Source: Pseudomonas sp. UMAB-08
GTDB lineage: Bacteria > Pseudomonadota > Gammaproteobacteria > Pseudomonadales > Pseudomonadaceae
Direction: 5' to 3'
Length of the DNA stretch: 64,000 nt
Assembly (NCBI RefSeq): GCF_900095225.1
Contig: NZ_LT607420.1
Coordinates: 184,396 to 248,395, forward strand
Shown here: piece after piece, positions 19,115 through 28,748 of the stretch
Layout of the letters: each line of letters begins with the position of its first letter
Position numbering within the stretch: position 1 is the stretch's first letter
Program-made: the position numbers and the translations under genes
The notes under the pieces: model-generated
The model's input: the letters and a program-made list of their open reading frames with translations, nothing else
Told to the model about the DNA's origin: nothing
Database searches by the model: none

Positions 19115-20173
19115 TCAACACGGAAGGTTTGCGGGGTGTTGCGGGTGCTCGCGGCCTATCGCCAGCAGACGATGGAGCGCGGCATAGGCCAAAACGGCTT
19201 CGACATCGATGCTGATCGGGCCGTAAGGGTCGAGGGTGACGGTGGGGTGGTCGTGGGCGCTGAACTCGATTTCACGTTCGCCGTCCAGGGCCAGGGTGCC
19301 GCTGGCCCGGCTGAGTGAATAAGCCACTCCAGGTTGCATCGAGCCGCTGGCACTGATGGCGCAGCCCTGGAGCAAACCTGGCGCCAGCGGCACCAGCACG
19401 GCATTGTCGGCGTTAGGGTCCAGGCGGACCCAGGCGCCCAGCGGTGATTGGCGCGAGACCGGGCACCACAATCCGCAGAGTGCCGAAAGGCCAATGGCAT
19501 GGGGCTCGGCAAACGTCACGAAGACCTCCGCCAGGTCTTCGGCGTGGCAGATCGCACGGGCACCGATGAAGGGTTGCGACGAAACCGCGACATCGACCAA
19601 CGCCCATTCACAAATGCCCCGAGCGTGCTCACGAACCAGCAAACGCTTGTTGCGCCGCAGGCCGATCCCGGGAGGAACGCGTCCGCTTGCGCAGAGCCCT
19701 CCGGCCAGCCCGGCACTGGTGGCTTCGCGCAGTTCAGGGAAGGCGTTGTTGGTGCCGGTCGAGAGTGTCAGCAGAGGAATGTCACCGACTTCGGCGGCAA
19801 CCGCCTTGTGCGTCCCGTCGCCGCCCAACACAGCGATCAGTGCGACCCCTTGTTCGGCCATCATTCGTGCGGCCAGGCGTGTGTCTTCGACGGTCTGGCG
19901 CAGGGGCATGTCGAGAAAGGTCAGGCGTGGCCAGTGGCTTTCACGGGCGTTACGTCCCTGGCTGGCTTTGAGCACAGCGGCGGCGATGCCTGTCATGTCG
20001 GGCGCCAGCAAGACGTGCTGGATGCCGGTGGCGCCGAAAGCACCGAGCAGGCGCTGGACCACGGAGGCCTTCTCGGTACTCGAATAAACGCCGGCATTGG
20101 CCGTCAGGCGGCGCACATCGCGACCCGACGCCGGGTTGGCGATGATCCCCACGATCAGCGCGGGTTCAGTCAT
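19115..20173 (-). CDS. acoX: AcoX, NAD-kinase-fold protein of acetoin catabolism
   Basis: First gene of the aco operon. 352 residues with an N-terminal ATP-NAD kinase-like domain (GIIANPASGRDVRRL) and the nucleotide motif AVLGGDGTHKAVA, then LSTGTNNAFPE. AcoX accompanies acetoin dehydrogenase genes in many bacteria, but its exact reaction is not settled. The start at 20173 is about 23 bases from the predicted sigma-54 transcription start. Confidence 0.88.
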   Translation of the reverse strand: MTEPALIVGIIANPASGRDVRRLTANAGVYSSTEKASVVQRLLGAFGATGIQHVLLAPDMTGIAAAVLKASQGRNARESHWPRLTFLDMPLRQTVEDTRLAARMMAEQGVALIAVLGGDGTHKAVAAEVGDIPLLTLSTGTNNAFPELREATSAGLAGGLCASGRVPPGIGLRRNKRLLVREHARGICEWALVDVAVSSQPFIGARAICHAEDLAEVFVTFAEPHAIGLSALCGLWCPVSRQSPLGAWVRLDPNADNAVLVPLAPGLLQGCAISASGSMQPGVAYSLSRASGTLALDGEREIEFSAHDHPTVTLDPYGPISIDVEAVLAYAALHRLLAIGREHPQHPANLPC

Positions 20174-20206
20174 GGCACACCTCTGATTATTGTTTGTCTG
20201 TGTCAG

Positions 20207-20223
20207 AGCAAGGCCGGTGCCAA
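20207..20223 (-). promoter_or_regulatory. Sigma-54 (-24/-12) promoter of acoXABC-bdhA
   Basis: The minus strand reads TTGGCACCGGCCTTGCT, matching the consensus TGGCACG-N4-TTGCW except for one base. The GG and GC dinucleotides have the required spacing. Predicted transcription starts near 20196, leaving a short leader before acoX at 20173. The divergent neighbour AcoR carries the GAFTGA loop that contacts sigma-54, which supports the call. Confidence 0.82.
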
Positions 20224-20343
20224 CCCGGTTGATATGGCCGCAGAGGGCCGGTTTAGAGCGCTTCGTTCAGCAGCGTCGAGTGCCTGTCGGAGGGGCTGAT
20301 CGAGACGCGTGGTTGCAGATGACCGGGTGTTTGAGCGAGACGC

Positions 20344-20360
20344 TGAGACGCTCCGTCTCA
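20344..20360. promoter_or_regulatory. Candidate AcoR upstream activating palindrome
   Basis: TGAGACG-CTC-CGTCTCA is a perfect 7-3-7 inverted repeat. It sits about 135 bases upstream of the aco -12 element, the usual distance for an enhancer of a sigma-54 activator. Further GAGACG half-sites occur just beside it (near 20336) and near 20303. It would also lie about 95 bases before the acoR start, so autoregulation is possible. The assignment to AcoR is inference. Confidence 0.5.
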
Positions 20361-20452
20361 ACGACGGCCCGCTAGCAGGAAGGGTTGTCGTGGGTAGGCA
20401 AACGGCGCTTAATAACGCGCATAACAACAATACGCCCAGAGGTGGACAGGCC

Positions 20453-22351
20453 ATGTTTGCCGCACACTCCAAAGCTCATGTGGACTGCGTCAGCCGCGTG
20501 CTGAGGCATGCCGGTCGCCTGCCACAAGCCCCCGTGCCGGACTTGATTCTCGATTCCTGGCGACGCTCGATGGACCAATACCATTTGGACCCTGCCTCGC
20601 AGCAAGGTCCGCGCATCCTTTCTCACACTGTCCTCAAGGAATGCCGCGAGCGTGCCGACTTGTTCCTGCGAATTGCCGGCGAGGAAGTCGCGAGGCTGCA
20701 CGGACGGGTTCGCGAAGCCGATTATTGTGTCCTGCTGACCGACGCACAGGGCCAGACCATCGACTATCGGGTCGAGTCGGGCATCCGCAACGATTGCCGC
20801 AAGGCCGGTTTATACCTGGGAACCTGCTGGTCGGAAGGCGAGGAAGGGACCTGCGGGGTCGCCGCCGTGCTCACGGGTAAGGCGCCGGTGACGGTTCATA
20901 AACGTGATCACTTTCGGGCAGCCTTCATCGGATTGACCTGCTCCGCCGCGCCGGTGTTCGATCCCCAAGGTGAACTGCTCGGCGTGCTGGACGTTTCGGC
21001 GCTGCAATCGCCGGATGATCGGCGCAGTCAGCATTTGATCCGACAGATGGTCGTGCAGAGTGCCCGCGTTATAGAAAATGCGTTCTTCATGCACAGCGCT
21101 CAGGGGCATTGGTTATTACGTGCACACAGCGCGCCGGGGTATGTCGACAGTCAGCCCGATTACCTGTTGGCGCTGGATAACGACGGCCGATTGCTGGCCC
21201 TCAACAGCATGGCGCGACAGGCGTTGCGTCAGCGTTTCGGTCGCCTGCCAGAGCACATCAACGAGGTGTTCGGCGCTGATGCCTTGCAGGCGGTAACGGA
21301 TGAAACGCCGCAACTGCTGCGCTGGGGAGGCGATGACGGTGAATTGCATGTGCGACTCAGTGCGCCCCGCAGGCAGCACCCGATTCGAGCTGTGCCAACA
21401 GAGGAAAGCCCCGCCGCCCAACTCGATCCGCGCATTGCCCAGAGTTTGCAGTTGGCGGTCCGGGTCAAGGATTGCAACTTGCCGGTCCTGATTCAGGGTG
21501 AGACCGGATCAGGCAAAGAGGTGTTTGCCCGGCAGTTGCATGACATCAGCGCCAGGCGCAGCGGGCCGTTTGTCGCCCTCAACTGTGCGGCTATTCCGGA
21601 AAGCCTGATCGAGAGCGAGTTGTTCGGCTACGTCGCCGGTGCGTTCACGGGGGCGTCGAGCAAGGGCATGCGCGGGCTGTTGCAGCAGGCTGACGGTGGC
21701 ACGCTGTTCCTTGATGAGATCGGCGACATGCCCTTGAGTTTGCAGACCCGTCTGCTGCGGGTCATGGCCGAAGGCGAGGTCGCCCCCTTGGGCGGTGCGC
21801 GGCGGCAAACGGTGGATATTCAAGTGGTCTGTGCGACACACCGCAACCTTGCGGCGATGGTAGCGGATGGCAGCTTTCGCGAGGATTTGTATTTCCGCCT
21901 CAGCGGTGCGCGATTCCAGTTGCCGCCTTTGCGCGAGCGCAGCGACCGTCTGGTGTTGCTCAATCGACTGTTCGAAGAAGAAGCGCGTTTGTGCGGCGGG
22001 CGGACGGGTTTGAGTACGTCGGCACTGGAATGCCTGCTCAGCTACGCGTGGCCGGGCAATGTCCGTCAATTGCGCTATGTCTTGCGTTACGCCTGTGCGG
22101 TGTCCGCAGGCATGACTGTCCAGTTGAGTGACCTGCCGGAAGATGTCCGTGGGGCACCTGGCGCCGAGCGTTCGTGGACCCATTCGGTTGAGGAACGCGT
22201 CAGTCCGCAACGCCAGCTTTTACTGGATGCGCTCATCCGTCATCGCTGGAAACCCGGTGACGCCGCCCGGTCGCTGGGGATATCGCGGGCGACGTTGTAC
22301 CGGCGGGTGAATCTGCACGGCATTGAGATGCCGGGTAAAAGGCGCATTTAG
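20453..22351 (+). CDS. acoR: Sigma-54-dependent acetoin catabolism regulator AcoR
   Basis: Enhancer-binding activator of the divergent aco operon. About 632 residues: N-terminal GAF-like sensing region, central AAA+ domain with Walker A GETGSGKEV, the sigma-54-contact loop GAFTGA, Walker B-like GGTLFLDEIGDM and an R-finger region. The C-terminal Fis-type helix-turn-helix is RSLGISRATLYRRV. The start is ATG 20453 (MFAAHSKAHVD), giving normal family length; the frame extends to 20309 but that part covers the palindromic site. It ends at a bidirectional terminator shared with accC. Confidence 0.92.
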   Translation: MFAAHSKAHVDCVSRVLRHAGRLPQAPVPDLILDSWRRSMDQYHLDPASQQGPRILSHTVLKECRERADLFLRIAGEEVARLHGRVREADYCVLLTDAQGQTIDYRVESGIRNDCRKAGLYLGTCWSEGEEGTCGVAAVLTGKAPVTVHKRDHFRAAFIGLTCSAAPVFDPQGELLGVLDVSALQSPDDRRSQHLIRQMVVQSARVIENAFFMHSAQGHWLLRAHSAPGYVDSQPDYLLALDNDGRLLALNSMARQALRQRFGRLPEHINEVFGADALQAVTDETPQLLRWGGDDGELHVRLSAPRRQHPIRAVPTEESPAAQLDPRIAQSLQLAVRVKDCNLPVLIQGETGSGKEVFARQLHDISARRSGPFVALNCAAIPESLIESELFGYVAGAFTGASSKGMRGLLQQADGGTLFLDEIGDMPLSLQTRLLRVMAEGEVAPLGGARRQTVDIQVVCATHRNLAAMVADGSFREDLYFRLSGARFQLPPLRERSDRLVLLNRLFEEEARLCGGRTGLSTSALECLLSYAWPGNVRQLRYVLRYACAVSAGMTVQLSDLPEDVRGAPGAERSWTHSVEERVSPQRQLLLDALIRHRWKPGDAARSLGISRATLYRRVNLHGIEMPGKRRI

Positions 22352-22355
22352 GGCC

Positions 22356-22391
22356 AAAAAAAGACCCTTGCCGTGAGGCAAGGGTCTTTTT
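22356..22391. terminator. Bidirectional terminator between acoR and accC
   Basis: AGACCCTTGCC (22362-22372) and GGCAAGGGTCT (22377-22387) pair around a GTGA loop. An A run lies on the left and a T run on the right, so it can end both convergent transcripts. Confidence 0.9.
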
Positions 22392-22425
22392 CAGGTGCTG
22401 CGAGTGGCTCGAGTAACGGAGACCG

Positions 22426-23769
22426 TTATTCGTTCGCCAATTTGTGTTCCAGGTAGTGGATGTTGACTCCGCCTTTGCAGAAGCCTTCATCACGAACCAG
22501 GTCACGGTGCAGCGGGATGTTGGTTTTGATCCCGTCTACCACAATCTCGTCCAGCGCATTGCGCATGCGCGCCATGGCTTCGTCACGGGTTGCGCCCCAC
22601 GTGATCAGCTTGCCGATCAACGAGTCGTAGTTCGGCGGTACTTTGTAGCCACTGTAGAGGTGCGAGTCGACCCGTACGCCATTACCGCCCGGCGCATGGA
22701 AATGCTTGACCAGTCCAGGGCTCGGAATGAACGTTTTCGGGTCTTCGGCATTGATCCGGCACTCCAGTGCATGCCCGCGAATGACCACGTCATCCTGGGT
22801 ATACGAGAGTTTGTTGCCGGCGGCGATGCTGAGCATCTCCTTGACGATGTCGATGCCGGTGACCATTTCCGATACCGGATGCTCCACTTGAACCCGAGTG
22901 TTCATCTCGATGAAGTAGAAGTGGCCGTCTTCGTAAAGGAACTCGAACGTGCCGGCACCACGGTAACCGATGTCGATGCAGGCCTTGACGCAGCGCGCTA
23001 GAACTTCCTGGCGTGCCTTTTCGTCGATACCCGGTGCCGGTGCTTCTTCAAGCACCTTCTGGTGCCGACGTTGCAGCGAGCAATCACGGTCGCCCAAGTG
23101 GATCGCGTGACCCTGGCCATCGGACAACACCTGAACTTCCACGTGACGTGGGTTGGTCAGGAATTTTTCCAGATAGACCATCGGGTTGCTGAACCAGGCT
23201 GCCGCTTCGGCACGGGTCTGCTTCGCCGCTTCGATCAGGTCTTCTTCGCGGTGCACTTCGCGCATACCACGACCGCCGCCGCCGCCAGCGGCTTTGATGA
23301 TCACGGGGTAACCGACTTCGCGACCGATGCGCAGCGCGGTTTCTTCGTCTTCAGGCAGTGGACCGTCAGAACCTGGAACCGTTGGCACGCCAGCACGCTT
23401 CATGGCGTCCTTGGCAGAAACCTTGTCGCCCATCAGGCGGATGGTTTCGGCGGTAGGGCCAATAAAGGCGAAACCGGATTTCTCCACCTGTTCGGCGAAG
23501 TCGGCGTTTTCCGCAAGGAAGCCGTAACCCGGGTGAATCGCCGTGGCGCCGGTCAACTCGGCAGCCGAGATGATGGCCGGAACGTTCAGATACGACAGGT
23601 TGGCAGGTCCAGGGCCGATGCAGACGGTTTCGTCTGCCAGGCCCAGGTGCATCAACTCGCGGTCTGCCGTTGAGTGTACGGCGACGGTCTTGATGCCCAG
23701 TTCTTTACAGGCACGCAAGATGCGCAGGGCAATTTCGCCGCGGTTGGCGATCAGAACTTTTTCCAACAT
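22426..23769 (-). CDS. accC: Acetyl-CoA carboxylase biotin carboxylase subunit
   Basis: ATP-dependent carboxylation of biotin on AccB, the first step of fatty acid synthesis. 447 residues from ATG 23769 ([14 protein letters not shown]). Biotin carboxylase motifs: [14 protein letters not shown], glycine-rich ATP loop [27 protein letters not shown]. The short upstream in-frame extension is not conserved. 17 bases after accB, in the operon aroQ-accB-accC. Confidence 0.95.
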   Translation of the reverse strand: MLEKVLIANRGEIALRILRACKELGIKTVAVHSTADRELMHLGLADETVCIGPGPANLSYLNVPAIISAAELTGATAIHPGYGFLAENADFAEQVEKSGFAFIGPTAETIRLMGDKVSAKDAMKRAGVPTVPGSDGPLPEDEETALRIGREVGYPVIIKAAGGGGGRGMREVHREEDLIEAAKQTRAEAAAWFSNPMVYLEKFLTNPRHVEVQVLSDGQGHAIHLGDRDCSLQRRHQKVLEEAPAPGIDEKARQEVLARCVKACIDIGYRGAGTFEFLYEDGHFYFIEMNTRVQVEHPVSEMVTGIDIVKEMLSIAAGNKLSYTQDDVVIRGHALECRINAEDPKTFIPSPGLVKHFHAPGGNGVRVDSHLYSGYKVPPNYDSLIGKLITWGATRDEAMARMRNALDEIVVDGIKTNIPLHRDLVRDEGFCKGGVNIHYLEHKLANE

Positions 23770-23786
23770 CGCAGGCTCTCCGTGGT

Positions 23787-24242
23787 TCAAACGATGGTGA
23801 ACAGCGGCTGGTCGTACTCAACCGGCTGACCGTTTTCTACCAGGATGGACTCGATCACACCGCTGGTTTCAGCTTCGATGTGGTTCATCATTTTCATCGC
23901 TTCAACGATGCAAATGATGTCGCCCTTCTTCACGGTCTGGCCGATTTCGACAAAGGCTGGCGAAGTCGGAGCAGGCGTGCGGTAGAACGTACCGACCATC
24001 GGCGAACGAGCGATCGTGCCGTTGAGTTTCGGTGCGGCAGGTGCTTCTGCAACAACGGCAACGGGCGCGGCAGCAACAGGTGCAACCGGCGCAGCCATTG
24101 GAGCAGGTGCGTAGTACTGCTGAGCAGGGGTTTTGCTGTGACGGCTGATGCGTACGGACTCTTCACCTTCACGGATCTCGAGCTCGTCGATGCCGGATTC
24201 TTCCAGCAGTTCGATCAGTTTCTTAACTTTACGGATATCCAT
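23787..24242 (-). CDS. accB: Biotin carboxyl carrier protein of acetyl-CoA carboxylase
   Basis: Carries biotin between AccC and the carboxyltransferase. 151 residues: N-terminal helical segment ([17 protein letters not shown]), an Ala/Pro/Val-rich flexible linker about 45-75, and a C-terminal biotinyl domain with the biotinylation motif [12 protein letters not shown]. Second gene of aroQ-accB-accC; 24 bases follow aroQ. Confidence 0.95.
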   Translation of the reverse strand: MDIRKVKKLIELLEESGIDELEIREGEESVRISRHSKTPAQQYYAPAPMAAPVAPVAAAPVAVVAEAPAAPKLNGTIARSPMVGTFYRTPAPTSPAFVEIGQTVKKGDIICIVEAMKMMNHIEAETSGVIESILVENGQPVEYDQPLFTIV

Positions 24243-24266
24243 TAATCATCAACTCCCAAGGGTCGG

Positions 24267-24722
24267 TCAGGGGCGTATAGCTTGTTGTTCAAGCTGTTCC
24301 AGGGCGGCCTCCAGGGCCAGTCGGTAACCGCTGGCGCCAAGGCCGCAGATCACTCCCACCGCTACATCCGAGAAGTAAGAGTGATGGCGGAAAGGTTCGC
24401 GTTTGTGCACGTTAGAGAGATGCACTTCGATGAATGGGATGCTCACGGCCAGCAGCGCGTCACGTAATGCGACGCTGGTGTGCGTAAAAGCTGCTGGATT
24501 GATCACAATGAAGTCCACGCCTTCATCGCGTGCGGCGTGAATGCGATCGATCAGTTCGTACTCGGCATTGCTTTGCAGGTACATCAGATGATGGCCACGG
24601 TCTCGGGCCTGTTTTTCCAGATCCTGATTGATCTGCGCCAAGGTCACTGCGCCGTAGAGGCCCGGTTCACGTGTGCCGAGCATGTTCAGGTTAGGTCCGT
24701 GGAGAACCAGTAAGGTCGCCAT
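24267..24722 (-). CDS. aroQ: Type II 3-dehydroquinate dehydratase
   Basis: Third step of the shikimate pathway. 151 residues: [21 protein letters not shown] with the catalytic Tyr; [16 protein letters not shown]; catalytic His in [18 protein letters not shown]. First gene of the aroQ-accBC operon, whose promoter should be in the 126 bases before dsbD. Confidence 0.95.
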   Translation of the reverse strand: MATLLVLHGPNLNMLGTREPGLYGAVTLAQINQDLEKQARDRGHHLMYLQSNAEYELIDRIHAARDEGVDFIVINPAAFTHTSVALRDALLAVSIPFIEVHLSNVHKREPFRHHSYFSDVAVGVICGLGASGYRLALEAALEQLEQQAIRP

Positions 24723-24848
24723 CTGTTGTTCCTTATTGTGTATGCGAGCATCGATGCGCAGCGACTATGCCGTAAACCCCTGCGGACTGTCCAGTTAACT
24801 GCAATAGCCAGCACGATGAGCGATGTTCGCGCGAAGTTTATGACTCGT

Positions 24849-26636
24849 TTATTGAATTTGGTCATTTGCCTTGGCGATGCGCGCCGCGAAGGCTGTCGCA
24901 TTGATTTCGCCGATCACCCGAAGGTCCGCAAGCTCCGCGCCGTTTTTGCCGAAGAACAGCAGCGCAGGCGGGCCGAACAGCTTGTAGCGGTCGAGCAAGG
25001 CGCGTTGTTCTGCGTTGCTGTCGGTCATGTCAAAACGAATCAGGCGATAACCGGTGAGCTTGCTCGTCACGCGGGGATCGGGCAGCACGTCATGTTCGAT
25101 GACTTTGCAGCTGATGCACCAGTCGGCGTACCAATCCAGCAGCAGCGGTCGACCGGCATTTTTAGCGTCGCTCAGGGCGCGGTCGAGTTCGGCAGCGGTG
25201 CGGATGGTCTGCCACTGGCTGGTGGGTGCCACGGCTTCATTGGCCATCAATGCCGCTTGTGGTCGGCCCAGCGGACGCAAGGGATCGGTCTGGCCGCTCA
25301 GTGCGCCGTACCAGCAGGCCACGGCGTAGACCAGTAAAAACAGGCCAAGCAACTGATTAAGGCGCTGCGGACCGGACTTGTAGGTGAACTCCAGTGCGCC
25401 AAGAAACAGGGCAACGCCAGCCCCCAGCAAGCCCAGCAGGAGCAGGGTGATCTCGCCTGGGATGACCCTGCTGAGCAAGCCGATGGCCACGGCCAGCAGC
25501 AAGACACCGATGATATTTTTTACCGAGATCAGCCACTCGCCGCTTTTAGGCAGCCATGCCGCGCCGCCCGTGGCGACCAACAGCAAGGGCGTGCCCATGC
25601 CGAGTCCCAGCGCAAACAGCTTCAAGGCCCCACCCAGGGCATCGCCGCTGGCACTGATATAGAGCAGCGCGCCTGCCAGGGGCGCCGAGACACACGGCGA
25701 AACCAGCAGGCTGGAGACCACGCCGAGGACCGCGGCGCCCCATAACGATCCGCCTTCAGTACGCCCCGCAACCCGGTGCAGGTGAAAGCTGATGAAGTGC
25801 GGCAGGCGCAGCTCGAACAGCCCCAACATGGCAGCAGCGAAAATCATGAAGAACAGCGAAAAAGGCACCAGCACCCAGGCTGATTGCAGGCGCGCCTGTA
25901 AATTCAGCTCGGCGCCGAACATGCCCATCAACGCCCCGAGCAGGGAAAAACAGATCGCCATCGGGAGTACATAGGCCAGCGACAAGCTGAACCCGCGCAG
26001 CCCGCCGACCTGTCCGCGCAGGACCACACCGGACAGGATCGGTAGCATCGGCAGCACGCACGGGGTGAATGTCAGGCCGATACCCGCAAGGAAAAACAGC
26101 GCCAGTTCCTTCCAGCCCCAGGCGCCCTTGGTTGGCGGTGTGGCGGACAGGCCTGTACTCGCGGTCGCAACGTCGCCGATGTCCAGGCGCTCGGTTTCAG
26201 GGGGATAGCACAGACCTTTGTCGGCACAGCCTTGATAGGTGACGGCCAGAGTGAACGGTCGGTTGTCGCCGGGTGTGCGTGGCAGGTCGACATCGAGAAT
26301 GCCGTGATAGACCTCTACGTCGCCAAAGTACTCGTCGTGTTTTTGCTCGCCTTGAGGCAGTTGCGCGGCGCCCAGGCCGATATCGGCAGGCTCGGTGCGG
26401 AACTGAAAGCGATGGCGGTACAGGTAATAGCCTTCGCTGGCGACGAAACGCAATTTGATCGATTGCGGCGTGGTTTCTATCAGGCTCAGGCGAAAAGCTT
26501 CGCGGACCGGCAGGAAGTCAGCGCTGTTGTTCAGCGATGCAGCGCCCAGTGTGGTGCTGGGGCGATTGTCCAGGAGGCTGGCACCGGAGGCGGGCAGGGC
26601 GAGGATCAATAACATCAGGCAGAGCAGGCGGCGCAT
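24849..26636 (-). CDS. dsbD: Thiol:disulfide interchange protein DsbD (DipZ)
   Basis: Moves electrons from cytoplasmic thioredoxin across the inner membrane to periplasmic reductants. 595 residues from ATG 26636 (MRRLLCLMLLILALPASGA, signal peptide); two upstream in-frame starts would bury the signal. Three modules: periplasmic alpha domain with cysteines in CADKGLCYPPE; eight-helix membrane domain with cysteines in FTPCVLPMLPILSG and VSPCVSAPLAGALL; C-terminal thioredoxin domain with DWYADWCISCKVIE. All redox cysteines are present. Confidence 0.93.
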   Translation of the reverse strand: MRRLLCLMLLILALPASGASLLDNRPSTTLGAASLNNSADFLPVREAFRLSLIETTPQSIKLRFVASEGYYLYRHRFQFRTEPADIGLGAAQLPQGEQKHDEYFGDVEVYHGILDVDLPRTPGDNRPFTLAVTYQGCADKGLCYPPETERLDIGDVATASTGLSATPPTKGAWGWKELALFFLAGIGLTFTPCVLPMLPILSGVVLRGQVGGLRGFSLSLAYVLPMAICFSLLGALMGMFGAELNLQARLQSAWVLVPFSLFFMIFAAAMLGLFELRLPHFISFHLHRVAGRTEGGSLWGAAVLGVVSSLLVSPCVSAPLAGALLYISASGDALGGALKLFALGLGMGTPLLLVATGGAAWLPKSGEWLISVKNIIGVLLLAVAIGLLSRVIPGEITLLLLGLLGAGVALFLGALEFTYKSGPQRLNQLLGLFLLVYAVACWYGALSGQTDPLRPLGRPQAALMANEAVAPTSQWQTIRTAAELDRALSDAKNAGRPLLLDWYADWCISCKVIEHDVLPDPRVTSKLTGYRLIRFDMTDSNAEQRALLDRYKLFGPPALLFFGKNGAELADLRVIGEINATAFAARIAKANDQIQ

Positions 26637-26703
26637 AGCGGTCTCGCATGTCGAAAGTCCGCGCATGATAGCGGACTGCTCCCGGTCTTGCATGACACAG
26701 ACC

Positions 26704-26725
26704 TTGTAGGCGCTTGCTCCTACAA
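26704..26725. repeat. REP-like hairpin element
   Basis: TTGTAGG (26704-26710) and CCTACAA (26719-26725) flank CGCTTGCT. The core GTAGG-CGCTTGCT-CCTAC resembles the abundant extragenic palindromes of fluorescent pseudomonads. It lies between the chemoreceptor stop and the dsbD start and may stabilise the 3' end of the chemoreceptor mRNA. Confidence 0.6.
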
Positions 26726-26734
26726 AGGGCGGAT

Positions 26735-28696
26735 CTACACCCTGAACGCCTGGACGGCGGTGTTCAATCGCCCGCCAAGTTGTTGCAGGTGTTGGCTCTG
26801 GCTGCGGCCTTCGCCGATGCGCAGGAGGTTATCCCCGCCCAATTGGTGGATGCCTTCGCTGTGATCGCGAATTTCGCTGACGGCACCGCTTTGTTGGGCG
26901 GTAACGTCGGCGATGCGTTCTGCGGTGTTGGCGATGGTCTGGATTGCGCCGACGATTTCATCCAGCGCGCCATCGGCGGCTTGTGCCTGATTGGCGGTGG
27001 TTTTGGCGTGTTCGACCTGGGCGCGCATGCCTTCTACCGACTCGCTCGCCGCTTTTTGCAGGCTGGCAATCAGTACCTGAATCTCGCCCGTGGCCCCGGC
27101 TGTGCGCTGAGCCAGGGAGCGTACCTCCTCGGCGACCACCGCAAAACCCCGGCCCATTTCCCCGGCGCGGGCGGCCTCGATGGCGGCGTTGAGGGCCAGC
27201 AGATTGGTCTGGTCAGCGATAGAGCGGATCACGGTCAACACGCTGCCAATGGTGGCCGACTCCACGGCCAGGTGTTCGATGGCCTGAGCGTTGTGTTGCA
27301 CTTCGCCCACCAGGGCGTGCAGCCCGGTCAGGCTCAGGCCGATCACCCGTTGACCCTGTTCTACGGCGCGACCGGCATCGCGGCTGGCCTCTGCGGCCTG
27401 GCTGGCGTCTCCGGCCACCTGTTGAATGGTGGCCTCCAGTTCGCCCAACGAGTCGCGAATCAGCGCGGTATCACTGGCCTGGCGTTCTGCGCCGCCATGC
27501 AGGCCGGTGCAGAGTTCGGCCAAGGCATGGCTGCTGCCTTCAACCTGCTCGGCGTTCAAGCGGATAGTGCCGACCAGGTCCACGAGGTAGGCCCGCAGGC
27601 GATTCAGCGATTCTTCGATGTCGCGCAGTTCGCGGTTGGTCGCGCCCAGCTGGATGTCCTTGGCGAAATCCCCCTCGGCCCAGGTCGACAACGCGGGCGC
27701 AAGATTGGTCAGAACGCGGGACAGGCGCCGTTGCAGGGTGTCGATCAACAGCGCGATCAACAGGATCAGGCCGATCATCAGGCCTTGCATCATCCGCACA
27801 TCGCCCTGGATAAGTGCGTGCTGTCCGCGCACCTCCGGTTCCAGGCCAGTGATTGCTTTTTGCAGCGTGTCGATTTTGAGTTGAGCGCTGGCGCTGAGTT
27901 CCGCGCGGCGCTGAATCTGGTCCCGGGTCCGGTTCAGCTCGGCAGGGTAACGGTTAAGCAGGCTGCTCAATTCACGTTTGTAGCCCACGCCGCTGTCTTC
28001 GGCGACGGCTTTCTCGCTATTGCCCAGGCCCATCATGGCGGAGAAGTCTTCAGTGCTCGACTCGGCACTGGCTGTGACGCCGAGCAATGGCAAGGCATCC
28101 AGCGCCTGCGCCTGGGTGCTGATGGCGGCGACTTCGCGTTCGACATCGGCGGCCAGTTCACTGCGGCCGCTGCTGACCAGTTTGTCCCGGGCCAGGCTCA
28201 GGCGTGCCAAGTGCTGTGACGCGCTCAGCAGCGGGCCTTGATAGCTGGGCGCCGCAGGGTTGGTATTGCTGGAAGCATAGTGCGTGAGCTGTTCGATCGC
28301 GGCGCCCAGTTCGCGTTCGGCCTGTAACAGCAGGCCTTGCGGATCACCCGCCAGCTTGCCCGCCGCCAGCAGGTCGTTGCTGCTGAACTCGCGCAGTTGG
28401 GAGAGGCTGGGACGCAGGCTGTCGGCCATCTGTGGCGGCAGTGCATCGAGTTCATGCTGGAGCTTGTCGATGGCCTGAATGGCATCGCTTTGGCGCAGGG
28501 CATCGCCGCTGGAGAGGTAATCTTCAATGCTGCGCGCGACTTGATTCTGAAACGCTTGAGACAGGCTCAGGTAACGCTCCATGAGTTGATAGGGGCGTTC
28601 CAGTGCCCGCTGTGACCACCAAAGCGTTATTCCTAACGCGACACAAACGGTGACCAGCAGTAGCGTATTGAGATTGGTAAGCAGCTTCAGGCGCAT
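26735..28696 (-). CDS. Methyl-accepting chemotaxis protein, CtpL-like
   Basis: Transmembrane chemoreceptor. 653 residues: first membrane helix about 8-27 ([16 protein letters not shown]), a helical periplasmic domain to about 300, second helix ([12 protein letters not shown]), HAMP-like region, then the coiled-coil signalling domain. The tip is [22 protein letters not shown]. Position between dsbD and gcbA matches P. aeruginosa CtpL (PA4844), a receptor linked to phosphate taxis; the ligand here is inferred from synteny only. It follows gcbA by 52 bases. Confidence 0.88.
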   Translation of the reverse strand: MRLKLLTNLNTLLLVTVCVALGITLWWSQRALERPYQLMERYLSLSQAFQNQVARSIEDYLSSGDALRQSDAIQAIDKLQHELDALPPQMADSLRPSLSQLREFSSNDLLAAGKLAGDPQGLLLQAERELGAAIEQLTHYASSNTNPAAPSYQGPLLSASQHLARLSLARDKLVSSGRSELAADVEREVAAISTQAQALDALPLLGVTASAESSTEDFSAMMGLGNSEKAVAEDSGVGYKRELSSLLNRYPAELNRTRDQIQRRAELSASAQLKIDTLQKAITGLEPEVRGQHALIQGDVRMMQGLMIGLILLIALLIDTLQRRLSRVLTNLAPALSTWAEGDFAKDIQLGATNRELRDIEESLNRLRAYLVDLVGTIRLNAEQVEGSSHALAELCTGLHGGAERQASDTALIRDSLGELEATIQQVAGDASQAAEASRDAGRAVEQGQRVIGLSLTGLHALVGEVQHNAQAIEHLAVESATIGSVLTVIRSIADQTNLLALNAAIEAARAGEMGRGFAVVAEEVRSLAQRTAGATGEIQVLIASLQKAASESVEGMRAQVEHAKTTANQAQAADGALDEIVGAIQTIANTAERIADVTAQQSGAVSEIRDHSEGIHQLGGDNLLRIGEGRSQSQHLQQLGGRLNTAVQAFRV

Positions 28697-28748
28697 GAGG
28701 TCTCGACCCGACGACTATGGGTAAGCGCTTGAAGTTATTGCGTTTTGG

